Counted from the first letter of the stretch, positions 1 to 10,466 are shown. The stretch: DNA of 28,200 nucleotides from Terana coerulea (GCA_024811115.1 JAKOGH010000178.1:1-28200); one strand, 5' to 3'. Numbers and translations are program-made. Notes: a model not told the origin generated them from the sequence alone.

Positions 1-2328
1 CAGCGCAGGCGGGCGCGTGAGCGGCGTGATCGCCTCCTGGAGCTTCGCCCACTCCGCGTCGCGCACCTGACGCGCGAGGCGTTCCCCGCTACGACTGCGG
101 AAGCCGAGCACGGCCGGCAGGCTCATCTTGCGCGGCACCTGCGCCTCCGCCCACCAGCGCCAGCATGCGGCAGGTTCAGGCTCATCTTGCGCGGCGCGCT
201 CGCGGGGGACGTCGGGGACGCGGGCGGCGGCGCACTCAGCCAGGGTGTCTCGGTCGGCTGCTGGGACGGCGCAGCGGGGGGAACGGGTTGCGGAAGGTGA
301 CGGCGGTCGGGCTGGGCGCAGGTTGGGTGCCGTCGCCCGCTTTATGGCTGTCGGCCGGCGCGAGGGGCTTCGGCTGCGAGATCGCGGGCCGGGCGAGCTC
401 GAACGAGCGCAGCTGGCGCAGGTCGCCAAAGATGTAGATCATCATGCACACCTGTCAACGCAAAGCGAGCGCGCCGGCGCGTTAGCGTCGATGTCGCAAA
501 CATTTGAGAGGCGGAAAGCGATCGACGCGCGCGGGCTGACGTCGACGACGCAGGAGACATCCCGACAAGTGACAGGGAGCACAGCGGTTGCAGAAGAAAA
601 GACAGGCTAGAAACGGTAGGCACATTGCAACGCGCGACCGTGCAAAAGCGGAAGAAATGAACTGTGTGCGATCTCGCCCGCATTTTCTGCAGCCGACGAG
701 CAATGCAATCCAAATCTGGGGGTCTCAGCCGGCGGGGAGACGACAGCCTACCTCCCAGTGGACTGCACTGTGTCAGGGACAAATGAAGGGGTCAAGGGCG
801 AGCAGACACCGCTCTGTGCAAAGCAGTGGCGGAAAAGAGACAGATGAAAGACAGGGAAAAGGTGCAAAGGATTGCTTGCGCTCCCAGGCACTGGACCCGT
901 CGCGGGGCGCGATCCAAATTCAGGTCTCTCCACCAGCCGAGAGGCGGCACCGGGCACGAACCAACTCGGCTATGCAGAAAAGAGGAGACAGACAGACAGA
1001 AGGAGACTCACCCCGTACAACGCACTGATAAAAATCGTCAACCCGAGCCAAATCCCGGAAGGGCCAAAATCCGGAACCACCGCGACGCATGCAGCGAGAA
1101 TGACGCCGCAAGCGGCGGCGCGCTGCCCGACAAAACACCCGCATCAGCCCCGCCGCGGCGCACACACATCCGGGCTCCCACGCACCTGGTGACGACGCCG
1201 ATCACGACGCCGCCCGCGTTCCCGCAGTACGCGCGCGACATGCCGACGTTGTTGTACGTCGCGACGACGAGCCGCTGCAGGCTCGCCTGCAGCCGCCGCT
1301 CGACGATGTCCCGCAGCTCCGCGAAGACGGCCGGGTCGGGCGGCGGCGGCATCTTGCCCGGCGCGCCGCCGGCGCCGACGGTGAGGTGCGTGAGGGAGAG
1401 GTTGCGCAGGGCCGCGTACGGGCCTGCGCCGCGGTGCGTCGGCGAGGGCGGGTTCGTGCCTGCATTTTCCCAGCACATAATAATTAAATATAAAATGAGC
1501 GTGTGCGGCGCAAATATGAGCAGCAGGGAAGGACGCACCGACGAAGAAGCCGCCGAGCACGTCGCTCCGGACATCGAGCTCGTACGGCGCGTTCGGCACG
1601 AGGAACGTCTCCTTCGCGCGCAGGTAGAACAGCGCGAGCGCGTGGTTCGCGGGTGGGAGCGGCGCGGGCGACGGCGCGTACGGCCTTAAACTCCGCGGGC
1701 TCGGTGCATCGGCCCCTCGTCCTCCCTCGTCCTCGTCTTCATCATGGTGGTGTGCCGGCGGCGGCACGGTGATCGACAGCTGCGGCGGGCGGCGCGGCGC
1801 GCCCTGCGGGGGCTGTAGAAGCGAAGGCGAGGGCATGTGGAGGTGCGGGGGAGGGAGAGCGTGGAGAGCGCGAGGCCGAGGGACGCGAAGGGCTGCTCGC
1901 GTTCTGCGGGCGGGGGCGCGGCGCGGTCGGCGTCGCGGGGACGGAGAACGCGAGGCCGTGCGCGCGGCGACGTACGCTGGCGGGGGTGCGCGGCGCGGCG
2001 GGGTGGCCCGCGGAGGGCGTGCGCTGCAGGCCGGCCTTGAGGGATGCCATCCACGCGTCGTAGCGCAGCGTGTACTCGCGCAGCCATAACATGAAATACC
2101 TGTTTTTCACGTGTGTACATCTCAGTGAATGGGATACGAGAAGAAAGAGAGGGACGGCGCACAGATTCTCGACAGTGCCTTCGACGAACAACAACCACTC
2201 TTCAAAGTCCTTCAGGCCGAGCGGCGGAGGTGTTTTCGCTCGAGGACGTCCTCCAGGCGGACGTCGTAGTACGGCTGTATATGAATCCCCAGTTCGCCAA
2301 GTCGAAACTCCACCAGGGCCCGTGCGCC
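1..2328 (-). CDS. RGS-domain integral membrane protein gene, 3' end off the window, several apparent frame breaks
   Basis: RGS domains act as GTPase activators of heterotrimeric G-protein alpha subunits, so a membrane signalling role is likely. The first RGS half is at about 2050-2328 (LKDFEEWLLFVE, then ENL joined to YFMLWLREY). A Pro/Ala/Ser-rich linker follows, then the second half at about 1270-1660 (YLRAKETFLVPNAPYELDV; DPAVFAELRDIVE; LQRLVVATYNNVG). Hydrophobic segments follow at about 1015-1110 and 410-451 (CMMIYIFGDLRQL). Four GT-AG introns restore the family reading: 2100-2162, 1460-1538, 1123-1185 and 452-1011. A single missing base is suggested near 2224-2231 and in the CCC run at 1054-1056. 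Two more frame changes lie in the linker (about 1836-1990) and near 236-300. Coding character continues to position 1, for example PRKMSLPAVLGF. The first exon or exons upstream of the acceptor at 2328 are not resolved. It is either a decaying gene or an intact gene with sequencing indels. Confidence 0.72.
118..195. repeat. Direct repeat pair, 19 bp, inside the RGS gene 3' region
   Basis: CAGGCTCATCTTGCGCGGC occurs at 118-136 and again at 177-195. The 59-bp offset is not a multiple of three, so on the minus strand the same Pro-Arg-Lys-Met-Ser-Leu string appears in two different frames. It may be a local duplication in the gene. Confidence 0.6.
452..1011 (-). other. 560-bp intron in the RGS gene containing an imperfect internal duplication
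   Basis: On the minus strand the donor GTGAGT follows a Tyr-Gly codon pair and the acceptor ACAG precedes the exon that starts Val-Cys-Met-Met. This joins the two halves of the conserved membrane segment. The gene's other introns are 63-79 bp, so this one is 7 to 9 times longer. Inside it, two blocks of roughly 200 bp (about 590-800 and 815-1005) resemble each other. The best-matching cores are around 700-750 and 905-955, which share GATCCAAAT/AATCCAAAT followed by GGTCTC. A short (GACA)n run lies near 986-1000. Confidence 0.6.
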
Positions 2329-3209
2329 CTGCCCTTTCCTTTATTCCTCGCACCTCCACCTGCGTTTCCTGGGGCCGACGGCGGCCTGCTAGGGTCGATG
2401 CACGGCGGCAGCGCCGGCGGGTGCGTCAAGCGGTAGGGCAGGCTCCGGAGACGCGCCGACGAGAGCTTTACTGTTGCGGGTTGCGTGTGTCTTGCTGTCG
2501 GCGGCGTGCTGTGCGGCGGGGGTGGAGGGAGGTTGGGCTGGGAGTGGGGGCTGCCCGCTGTGCGGAGGCGCGGCGCGGGTGGGCGGTCGAGGGCCCGGCG
2601 CGGGGGTGGGATGAGCCTGAGGGTATAGCGAAGGATGCAGCGGGAGGGGGACGCGGGGCGACGGGCGACGCAGGTGCGCTCGCCCAGCCCTTTGCCGTCG
2701 TGCTCGCTGCCATGCCCGCTTCCTTCTCCCAGTCAAGTCAAAGTCGCAGTCCAAGTCGACGTCACGGCCGGCGTCCAGCGTGCTGTCCTGGCGGGTGCTG
2801 GTATAGTCGCCGCGGTGTCCAGAGAGGGACTAGGCGGAAGAAGGGGGCGTTGCGGGGTGGGAGGGAGGATAAGAGCGACGTCGACGGGAGGGCCGGCGCT
2901 GGGGCTGGGAGGCAGGGAAGCACTGGACGGTAGTGTGCGGCCGGATTTCCCTCCGATCGCGCGACATCACCCTGCCAATTTATTGTTCATTAAGTAAAAG
3001 AAGCTTCCCTGGGCTCGTTCCAGGCGACCGCCGTCCCCCGCACGCTTTCACCAATTATCCGTCGCGGCCGGTCACTTCGTCGACGGGCCCTGCGCTTTAC
3101 TTGCGTGCTGCCGCCGCCTTTTCCATCCCGTCATTTTTCCTGTGTAGGCGAGGGCGCAGGCAGTTCAGAGAACAAGAGCGTTTGGGGAAGCGTGCAGGAC
3201 GGAATGACG
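2329..3209. other. GC-rich upstream region of the RGS gene, no supported gene
   Basis: This should hold the unresolved 5' exon or exons and the promoter of the minus-strand RGS gene. Long open frames exist on both strands, but they look like products of the high GC content: Arg/Ala/Pro/Gly-rich with no recognisable motif. I could not place a start codon or promoter with confidence. Confidence 0.35.
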
Positions 3210-4210
3210 GAGGGTGCGTGCGAGCTGTCAGAGAAGCACGAATGCACGTCGAGCGTGGGACAGTCGCGGGCCCACGTGCCGGCGTCCTGACGCGCCCACC
3301 GCGCCCATTGCACCCTCTCCTCCTGTCCTCCCTCCCTCAACTGACATGAACTGCACCCGAGCCGAGGCCCCTCTGCTGACGCCTCGGGAGAGTCTTGAAG
3401 CAGACTGCACCGCATACGCTTTCGGATGCGCCACAACGTCGCAGCATGTTGGCCAGGAACGGCGACCCTGCTTCATGCTTCATGAGGATCGCCGACAGGC
3501 TCAAACCCTGTGTGGGCAGAGCTCCGCATCCACGCCGCTGCCGCACTCGGCCTCCCTGCTGCTGACTACGCCTGCGCAACAGCTTCCATTTCGCGCCGTC
3601 TCACTGCTGCCAGGAGACTGGCCTCTCTCATTGGATGCCGCCGCGGCGTTCCAGACGCCTGGATATGTTTCCCACTGCTCGCCCTCTCGCCCTCGTCCTC
3701 TCCCACCGTCACTCTAGAACAGTGCCGAAACTCTGCTGGGCTCGTTCTTAGAGGCCCTTACCTCCGTCAGTTGCTACACTGTCTCAATTGGCGCAAGGTT
3801 GGGCTTCGCACGCATCATCTATGTACGTACCACCCTCCGCGCATCAGGGCATCACCACGCTGAAATGGATTGACAGGCCGTCGAAGCACCCTGGGGACCC
3901 TTGGACGGTGGGACATCTCGCCGCTGCAGCGTCGCAGGAGATCAACACTTCGGGAAGGATCTTCGCACACTCAAGGTCAAGCGTGCTTTGTGACGTCCGC
4001 GTCCCCGCGTTCAACCTGGCTGCGCTTTGCACCGACTTTGTGCTCTTCTCGAATTGGCGTGGTTTTAGGAACTGGCGCGGCACGACCTGGTGCATATACC
4101 TCGCTCGCCGAGCGGCATACAGCGCTCGGCGGTCGGGGTCTACGCACAAGGCCGCTCTATCTAGTCTTATCCGCCAGGATTGAAACATGCATGGTGAGTT
4201 GTTTATGTGC
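3210..4210 (+). repeat. Duplicated intergenic block, copy A
   Basis: About 1 kb matching 12045-13045 in order and orientation. The match is clear at 3486-3605 (GATCGCCGACAGGCTCAA, then CCGCATCCACGCCGCTG) against 12300-12415, and again at 3700-3760 (CTCTAGAACAGTGCCGAAAC) against 12480-12525. It is also clear at 3840-4185 against 12640-13022, including TTTTAGGAACTGGC. The first part also matches 17880-18285 (CATCGAGCGTGAGACAGTC type core). No reading frame is maintained across the copies, so it is best read as non-coding DNA 5' of the RGS gene that was copied with it. Confidence 0.75.
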
Positions 4211-4293
4211 ATGCATGAAGTACTTTGTATTGACGGCAGCTACGTCATTAGACTTGTCCGCCTTCGGCCGCAGGCCTCGATATCCAGTATACC

Positions 4294-4968
4294 TAGTGTG
4301 GCCGCGGTCAGGTTCTGAACCATGGTTCGAACCTCGAACCGCAGGACCGAACCGATGGTTCGATCCAGGTCAGGTCCGGTTTGTGAACCTACAGAGCCGG
4401 TTCAGTTCTACGTTCAATAAAACTGTGAGTTTGATGAACCGCGTTTGAACCGGACCGAACCTATGTGAACCGAGAACCTGAAGGTAGCTCAGTGACTGCA
4501 AAAAATGGTGAAGGAAGCGCAAAAAAGCGTTGAAAACGTGTGCAAGTGGGCTCAATTGAACACAATTGCCTTATTTGGGCTGCCGCTTGGTGCCGAGAGT
4601 GGGCGCTTGTTCGTTCATCGCAAGTGAACCCACTGTTCGTGTCATAACTCTCGTCTGCGAGGGCAATTATGGGCCCATAAAGTGAGTGAACATCTCTTCT
4701 AAATATGCGTACATGCTTAGACTACAGAGAGGACATAGCTTACAGCGCATGGCCCTTGTATAGCTCAGTAATGAGCATCTGCTGCAACTTACCGGTTTCC
4801 TGGTTCGAACCAGTTCGTGAACCTGAACCTAACCACATGAACCAGTTCATGAAAAGGTACTGGTCCCGTTCGGTTTCTGGTTCAGGTCCAAAGCTCACTG
4901 CTTGGTTCAGGTTCGGGTTCTGCTGAAATAGGTCAAAAACTGGACCAAACCGGACCGTGGCCACACTA
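4294..4968. mobile_element. hAT-type MITE 1 (non-autonomous DNA transposon)
   Basis: The ends are inverted: TAGTGTGGCCGCGGTC on the left, and TAGTGTGGCCACGGTC on the complement of the right. They fit the YARNG terminal consensus of hAT elements. An 8-bp direct repeat flanks it (AGTATACC at 4286-4293, AGTATGCC at 4969-4976, one transition apart), the target-duplication size expected for hAT. It is 675 bp long with no transposase. The subterminal 150-200 bp on both sides are crowded with GGTTC/GAACC pentamers and GGTTCGAACC palindromes, which are probably transposase-binding arrays. Confidence 0.8.
4752..4811 (+). other. tRNA-like segment with A-box and B-box motifs inside MITE 1
   Basis: TAGCTCAGTAATGAGC resembles the D-arm and A box of a tRNA. 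About 40 bp downstream, GGTTCGAACC sits in CTGGTTCGAACCAG, which resembles a T-arm and B box (GWTCRANNC). The D stem GCTC/GAGC pairs. The acceptor and anticodon stems do not form and the T loop is one base short, so this is not a working tRNA gene. It could be a decayed tRNA, a SINE head, or chance within the GGTTC-rich array. Confidence 0.4.
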
Positions 4969-4976
4969 AGTATGCC

Positions 4977-5689
4977 TGATGTCAGACTCGCCACTCAGTC
5001 CCTGCTCGCCGACGCTCCGTGCACCATTCTCTGTTGCGCGTGCCGAGCTGATATATGTGCAGCCTGCTCAAGAGCAGGACAGGATGCAGATAAAGGGAGG
5101 TAACGCACCGACACACATCGCGTAAGTCAGCGCCGTTGCTTGGCCTCGGTGGCTTACCTCACGTGAGCAGATGTGCCGCCACATGGCCTAGGTCCTCGGA
5201 CGTGCGATGCGATGCATATCCGGCCTCGTTGATGGGGTACGGGCTGGCATAGCAGAGACCGATCCGCCCGGACATGTTCTCTCAATCAATGTCTCCTCGC
5301 TCGATGTTAACTAGAACATCCAAAGTGGGCCAGCCTGGACGTGACGCTATGTTCTTTTCATGCTAGTTAGGGTATTTTCTACCTCCCAAATGCCTGCATC
5401 CATCTCAAATCTAACAGCAGTGATAAACGAACTGATATATAACCGTAAAATATGTGCTTCATTCAGTCCAAGATCTGTTCGCCACAACAAGGCACGTGCT
5501 CCCGGAGGCAAACTACGACAGCGACTATTCTCTCCACCGCGCTCTGACTACTAGCCTTTCGCCGCGAAGACAACCGGGGGACCCTTACGCCTGAATGTCT
5601 TATGAGTTGCACAGTTCATACTTGTGTGTACAACCTGCCGATCATGTTATAATGATGGACATCTAGGTTTTTGCTGCAGGCATATCTTG
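4977..5689. other. Spacer between the two MITEs
   Basis: I see no gene, RNA or repeat that I can support here. The short open frame at 5360-5554 (64 codons) has no recognisable motif and no conserved partner in the window. Confidence 0.5.
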
Positions 5690-5697
5690 ATGTTGCC

Positions 5698-6363
5698 TAA
5701 TGTTGCCAAAGTTCAGTTCAGTTCAGTTCGGGCCCATTTTTGTCTGAACCAGAACCAGAACCAAGTGTTTAATAGCCAAACCAGAACCAACTGAACCGAA
5801 CCAGCATGAACTGGTTCAGTCGGTTTAGTTCAGGGTTCGAACTGGTTCGAACCATTGAACCGTGTATATATCTGCTTTACTCTGTCAAATCAGTATAATT
5901 GCAATGGTAGATCATAATAGAGTTATATATTGACATCTGAAGGGTTTGTATAGTGCAAAAGCCTTATATTATGACATTTGAAGCTCAGTGTCTGATAGAA
6001 GCTGCCAGTTGCCATTTTTGGCAGCTATTGATGGCATCATGTATACACCAAAACATAAGCAGAGCAACATTTGGTGCTCAGTTTACAAGCACAATAATGA
6101 AAAAATAGTTTAGACATGCTGCAGTAAGTAAGTTCATGTACTTTTCTTTATGAATCCCAGTACAAATACACTACATAACATGTACATAGTTTATGGTTTG
6201 AACCAGTTCGAACTTCGTTCGGGTGTGACAGCCATGCCTCGAACCAAGAACTGAACCAAGTTACCTAGAGGCCGAACCAGAACCGAACTGAACTGAACCA
6301 CATAGTTCTGTTCATCAGTTCTGGTTCTAAACCACTGAACTGAACTGAACTTTGGCAACACTA
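5698..6363. mobile_element. hAT-type MITE 2, related to MITE 1
   Basis: The element is 666 bp. Its left end, TAATGTTGCCAAAGTTCAGT, is matched by TAGTGTTGCCAAAGTTCAGT on the complement of the right end; the near-perfect terminal inverted repeat continues to about 30 bp. An exact 8-bp target duplication, ATGTTGCC, flanks it at 5690-5697 and 6364-6371. As in MITE 1, the terminal 150-180 bp are filled with GGTTC/GAACC and GTTCA repeats, while the AT-rich core (about 5870-6190) has no coding potential. Confidence 0.87.
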
Positions 6364-6371
6364 ATGTTGCC

Positions 6372-6620
6372 CAAAGTGTACGACACGGCACCTGGCAGTC
6401 ATTAACAAAGACAGATCATCGCAGGTGCACTATAATGTGTAGCGATGCTGCAGTTCCTCAAGGGATGACTATATATGGCATTGGTGCTATCGTATGCATC
6501 CCATCCTGCGCTGTGATGAACTCTCCTCTTCTTTCTCAGGCAAGCGAGCAAATCGATCCCTCCTGAACCTGATCTACCGCAGGAGACGACCAGCGCCACG
6601 AGCACAGATAGCAAGTATCG
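6372..6620. other. Upstream region of the plus-strand transmembrane gene
   Basis: It probably contains the promoter and the start of the first exon of the gene that becomes recognisable at 6621. The minus-strand open frame 6402-6710 overlaps that exon and looks like a shadow. No core promoter motif could be assigned. Confidence 0.35.
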
Positions 6621-9240
6621 TTGGCTGGTGCAGGTTGCGTCAGCCTCTACCTCGGGCTCGTTTTCATTTACATTGTTCTCCTTGTGGTATATCTCAAACG
6701 CTATGAGCACCGAATTGTAATCAGCATAGACACCTCCGCATACGTGCGACTACCTTCAGTTATCTCTCTTGTTTCACAAACCATCGACACTGTGAGTTAT
6801 ACCCATTTTGTCCTGGCACTTGACTAACGGAGTTAAACTAACTGATCACTGCGATGTCATAGTTATATATTGCATTGCTTGTGCTGTTCACCCAGCGTAT
6901 TGCCCTCGCTGGTGACCTGCACACTCATCAAACTCTCACAGCCATCCATGACAGGTCCACCGCTTGGCTCGGGATCGGATCTGCCTGCACCTCTCTTTGG
7001 TACCAGATAAAGCGAAACACGGCATTCTTTGGTGTCTTATACATCACAATATATTTACTCTGCACCTTCGTCCTGCATATCACTATATCCCGGCCTGTTC
7101 GGCGTTGTCCCTTTCAATGTGACAAGTACAATAAATGTACAGACACAGCCTGCCTTGCTTCAAGACTTCACTCACGGGTGCACTGATGTTCCTGTCTTCC
7201 CGACAGAAATGGCTAACAGTGAGCGGTCAGTGCCTCTCAGTCGGGCGTTCAATATCCTCTCTGTATATGGGAAGCTTCCTACCATAGGTCTACAAGACAA
7301 CATGGTGTACGATGTGATACCTGAGGTGCCTTCGGTGTATGGTGAAACGACGGTCAATGCATTAATCTTGGATGCCAACTGTGCGGCTTTGCCATTGGAG
7401 GCAAAAGACTTGACGCTTACGCCGAGCTAAGGCTTGGGAGGTAGCGTGCAATGGATTCTTGAATGGATGTAGACCATGGGTCGCACCTTCAGTGCATACT
7501 GGGCGCCCCAGGTGTGTGTCCTGCAATAAGTACTAGTGGTGACTTTCATTTCAGACCCGAACCACGCAAGTTCAGCAACGCTCAACTTTTTCTCATTCTG
7601 TAGCTGCTAGGGTCGCAATGGGTCTCCCATCTCTGTAGAATGCCTGTCGACATTGCTGTAGCTTCTACCGTTCCCGTTATTGACTCTGCAGGTGTTTCAT
7701 TTCCCTAGACACCTTTCTATTCTCAGATCGTTCAAGGCAATCCAATCCAGATATATTTTGATAATAGGTGGCATGGAAGTATGTAATTGGATTTGCATCC
7801 AGATTTTGCAGATGTCCTGACATGACATTTCTCCAGTTCTCATCTCTGCAATGCAGTTTGCATCATGCAGTATACAAATACACAATCTAAGCATTGTAGT
7901 ATCTGCAGATACTCGTCAGCCGGTGCTTCCGACAGAAGAGCAGCTGCAGTGAGCAAATCAGACTGAGCAGCCAGACATGCAAGCACTCTTGAATAATGTC
8001 AGTGGTATCCATTTTGCTGAACTTCGCCACCTGTGCATGATCTGACAAATTATCCTCAAATGAGATTTCTGCCATATCAATATCAGCACCTGCGTCGTTG
8101 TCTCAATTCTGAGGTGGCCCACATCTCATGACAGATGCAAACATGTTCGTGTGGCCCATGAACAAGAGCATGCCAGACCTTCCACCGGGGGCAACACGTG
8201 AACTGAATTGGATGACACTCTTGAACATCAGTACTATAAGCGTCAATGTGACATCGGCGCCAACGCTTTCAGCATTCGACATGTAGGTAAAGCTACTGGT
8301 AAATCATTCATGAGCAACAAACTCACATCTGCTCAGGTTTGTGATCAGTGACCTTATGGGCTACGAGAGAGCAAACCCAACGCCGAAACCTTTTACGCAG
8401 GTCCGACTCACGGATTTGAACCTCAGCATTGGTAGAGCCTTGGCTGCGATTTATTGGTACAGTGGGTATCCGGTGGGCTAGCAGACTCAGCAATTTGAAA
8501 CCAAAAGTGCTGACTATTACATTAAACCAGGGCGAAATCTTACCATTTCTCCTAATCCCTCTATACCCCCATGGGACCCTTATATCTATGCAGCTGCTAC
8601 TGTAGCAGGCTCGAAGCTGGGGAATGCATCCATTGCTACAATTGCAGCTATGTCCCAACTTAATGTAAGTTGATATGCTCTGGTACAGTGGGCATCCAGA
8701 ACTAACAGAGTATGCATTTTGCAATCATAGTTGAATGCTCTGCAGGTATGGATGTCCCCCTTCTAACACTATGCTTGCAGTACTAAGGATATGCGCAGCT
8801 TGCTATAGGCCTTGGGGTATCGGTTGCCCTCCTCATACTCTGTCTTATTTTCATCTTGCAACCGGCATTGACGGAGCGACAACATATCTTGGACAACACT
8901 GGGCTCCTTCAGCTCACCTGGCTCCTTAGAAACGAACCACATTTGTTGACCATCAAAGTGCCGACGGTGGAAGCATTGCACGACACCGGCATGTTCCACG
9001 TGCAGCTCAGCAACAGAGCTCGGATAAGGATGCCGGAAGGCCTTACAGGCTTTGGAGGTGTTGGAAAAGGTGCTGGAGGAAGAAAGTACAGTGACAGCTA
9101 GCACTCTGTGGGCACGCTCTGAGAGCAGCCTCTGTCATGACAAGGGAGTTGACGACATGATTGGAGCAGAGAAGCGGCTGCCCTGGACCATGATAGACGC
9201 GAATGAGCTAGGATGTTCGGTCGCATTTCCTCGCACATAG
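6621..9240 (+). CDS. Multi-exon transmembrane protein of unknown function, copy 1 (inverted; 5' half broken, 3' half largely open)
   Basis: This belongs to a large Agaricomycete family of uncharacterised transmembrane proteins. The exon to 6791 carries a membrane helix and VRLPSVISLVSQTIDT; intron 6792-6862 joins it to LYIALLVLFTQRIAL, then LTAIHDRSTAWLGIGSA. A frame change near 7085-7095 precedes AFNILSVYGKLPTIGL. The middle (7430-8134) is not resolved. Downstream exons read cleanly: 8135-8282 (LLNISTISVNVTSAPTLSAF), 8337-8461 (LTDLNLSIGRALAAIYWY), 8531-8664 (ASIATIAAMSQLN) and 8799-9240. The last has a membrane helix LAIGLGVSVALLILCLIF and the family signature NTGLLQLTWLLRNEPH. One extra base near 9031 moves the C-terminus into the frame ending at 9240. 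It lies opposite to the other copies. Confidence 0.7.
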
Positions 9241-9244
9241 ACTC

Positions 9245-9800
9245 AACGATTGGAGACATTTTCGTGACATTCGCGTCCATGTGGACATATCTAAGCTTCA
9301 GCGCAGCCCGTAGATCTGATCTTGAACATGTATCTGTCCGTGCCCACATTCCCGTCAGCCGCTTCACGCCGGTGCTAAACCCACTCATCCGGCACGCTGG
9401 CAGTAGGAGATCATCGCGTGCAGCATGGTGATGGCGCTCGGGCTCGGGCTCGCGGTGCTGATCGTCGCCAGTCTAGTCATGTTGCCCGGGTAGGTGGCAA
9501 GTGCCAGCCTGTCAAGGATTTGTCAAATTTAGTTTCATTTCTTTTTCGTGTATGTTTTACGCTTTTTTATGCTTCACTGCCTGGGCTTTGTCCTTCCTTT
9601 GCATGCCATACCAACTGTGCATCCCCTTCAGTGATTCTTCTGAATATTGCGCTCGTCGTGCAATGCATTGCGACACGAAGCCAAATAGCCGACTGCCTAT
9701 TAACAAGAGTTATGGTGTATAGTCCATCACGTGTTTATCCTGCCCCTTCATCAGACTCGCTCTAATGCCCTCGGCTCGCAATATCTCTCTCACCTCGCTC
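9245..9800. repeat. 3' flank of a transmembrane-gene copy, paired with 13095-13720
   Basis: The match starts at TTTTCGTGACATTCG (9259) against TTTTCGTAGTGTTCG (13098). It continues through ATTCCCGTCAGCCG and the stretch GTCAAGGATTTGTCAAATTT against GTCAAGGATTCATTGAATTT. Compared with the partner, a GC-rich stretch at about 9370-9485 looks extra; on the plus strand it contains a short hydrophobic frame (MALGLGLAVLIVASLVMLPG) resembling the family's last membrane helix. The open frame 9418-9765 is otherwise not convincing. Confidence 0.6.
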
Positions 9801-10460
9801 TTTCAACACCTGCTGCCAACCCGCTGCTTCCATCACGGCCGCAAAACAGTTGCACTTGCAGCCTAGGCACTCCTGTGTTCGAGGGCCTGAAGCGTCTTCT
9901 TCTATGTGCACTCGCCCATCCCGACCTCGAACACGCCGGCAGTGCGAAGAGGGTCCACCATCGACCGCTGCAATTCAGCGAGGAGGAGACAGGTGAGCTG
10001 TAGGATGCTCGCGCACAAAGCTCAGTCCTGAGAGGCGACGCAGCATTGAGCGGCTTAGAATTTGAGATGCCATGGTCACGGCTTCCTCTCCCAGGTTGGA
10101 CTGCGGGGGCTTAATGCAGAGTTTCACGGGGAGTACACATTCCGGTGTGGTCGGTCAATAATTGAGAGTATTGCCTGGATTTGCTCAACTCAGTACAAGT
10201 GGGAGGATTACATGACTACTGCGTATTGTGCTAGTAAGTAGTTGCCAGAGCTGTCGCGAATGCTGCGATTTGAATCCTCATAACTATGTATCCATCTCTG
10301 ACGCCGAGGCCTTCTATCACAGATCTACAAAGCAAGGGGGATTTCAGTGACTGGCTCACGAATATAATGAGCCTCCAAGGGTACCTGATGTGTCAAACAA
10401 CTGACAAATGAACATATGATATCTGGTATACAAAAGCTCCAGTTGCTATTCAGATTCCAC
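9800..10460 (-). pseudogene. Transmembrane family, copy 2: truncated 3' fragment
   Basis: The minus strand at 9850-10010 encodes a clear relic of the family C-terminus (ILQLTCLL; LRTAGVFEVGMGE), interrupted by a TAG where copy 4 has a sense codon. Further upstream, 10060-10180, 10205-10320 and 10345-10460 line up in order with the exons and introns of copy 4 at about 26397-26520, 26566-26680 and 26740-26800. Homology stops at about 10460, where unrelated sequence begins. No continuous reading frame remains. Confidence 0.72.
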
Positions 10461-10466
10461 GCGCAG

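Noticed and set aside
128..1028. Long plus-strand open frames in the left 3 kb
   Set aside because: Arg/Gly/Ala-rich frames opposite to the RGS gene, without motifs; they follow from the high GC content.
3214..3863. Protein gene in repeat copy A (frames 3214-3717 and 3510-3863)
   Set aside because: Copy B has indels that break these frames while the nucleotide similarity continues, so there is no sign of protein-level constraint.
4752..4811. Functional tRNA gene
   Set aside because: Only the D-arm and a shortened T-arm resemble a tRNA. The acceptor and anticodon stems do not pair, so I report it only as tRNA-like.
4294..6363. Tc1/mariner-type elements with a TA target duplication
   Set aside because: TA does flank the inner GTGTGGCC/TGTTGCC ends. 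The longer 8-bp direct repeats outside TA...TA, and the YARNG-type ends, fit hAT better for both elements.
5700..6363. CRISPR-like or simple satellite array
   Set aside because: The GTTCA/GGTTC repeats are short, irregular and confined to the two ends of a transposon with a target duplication.
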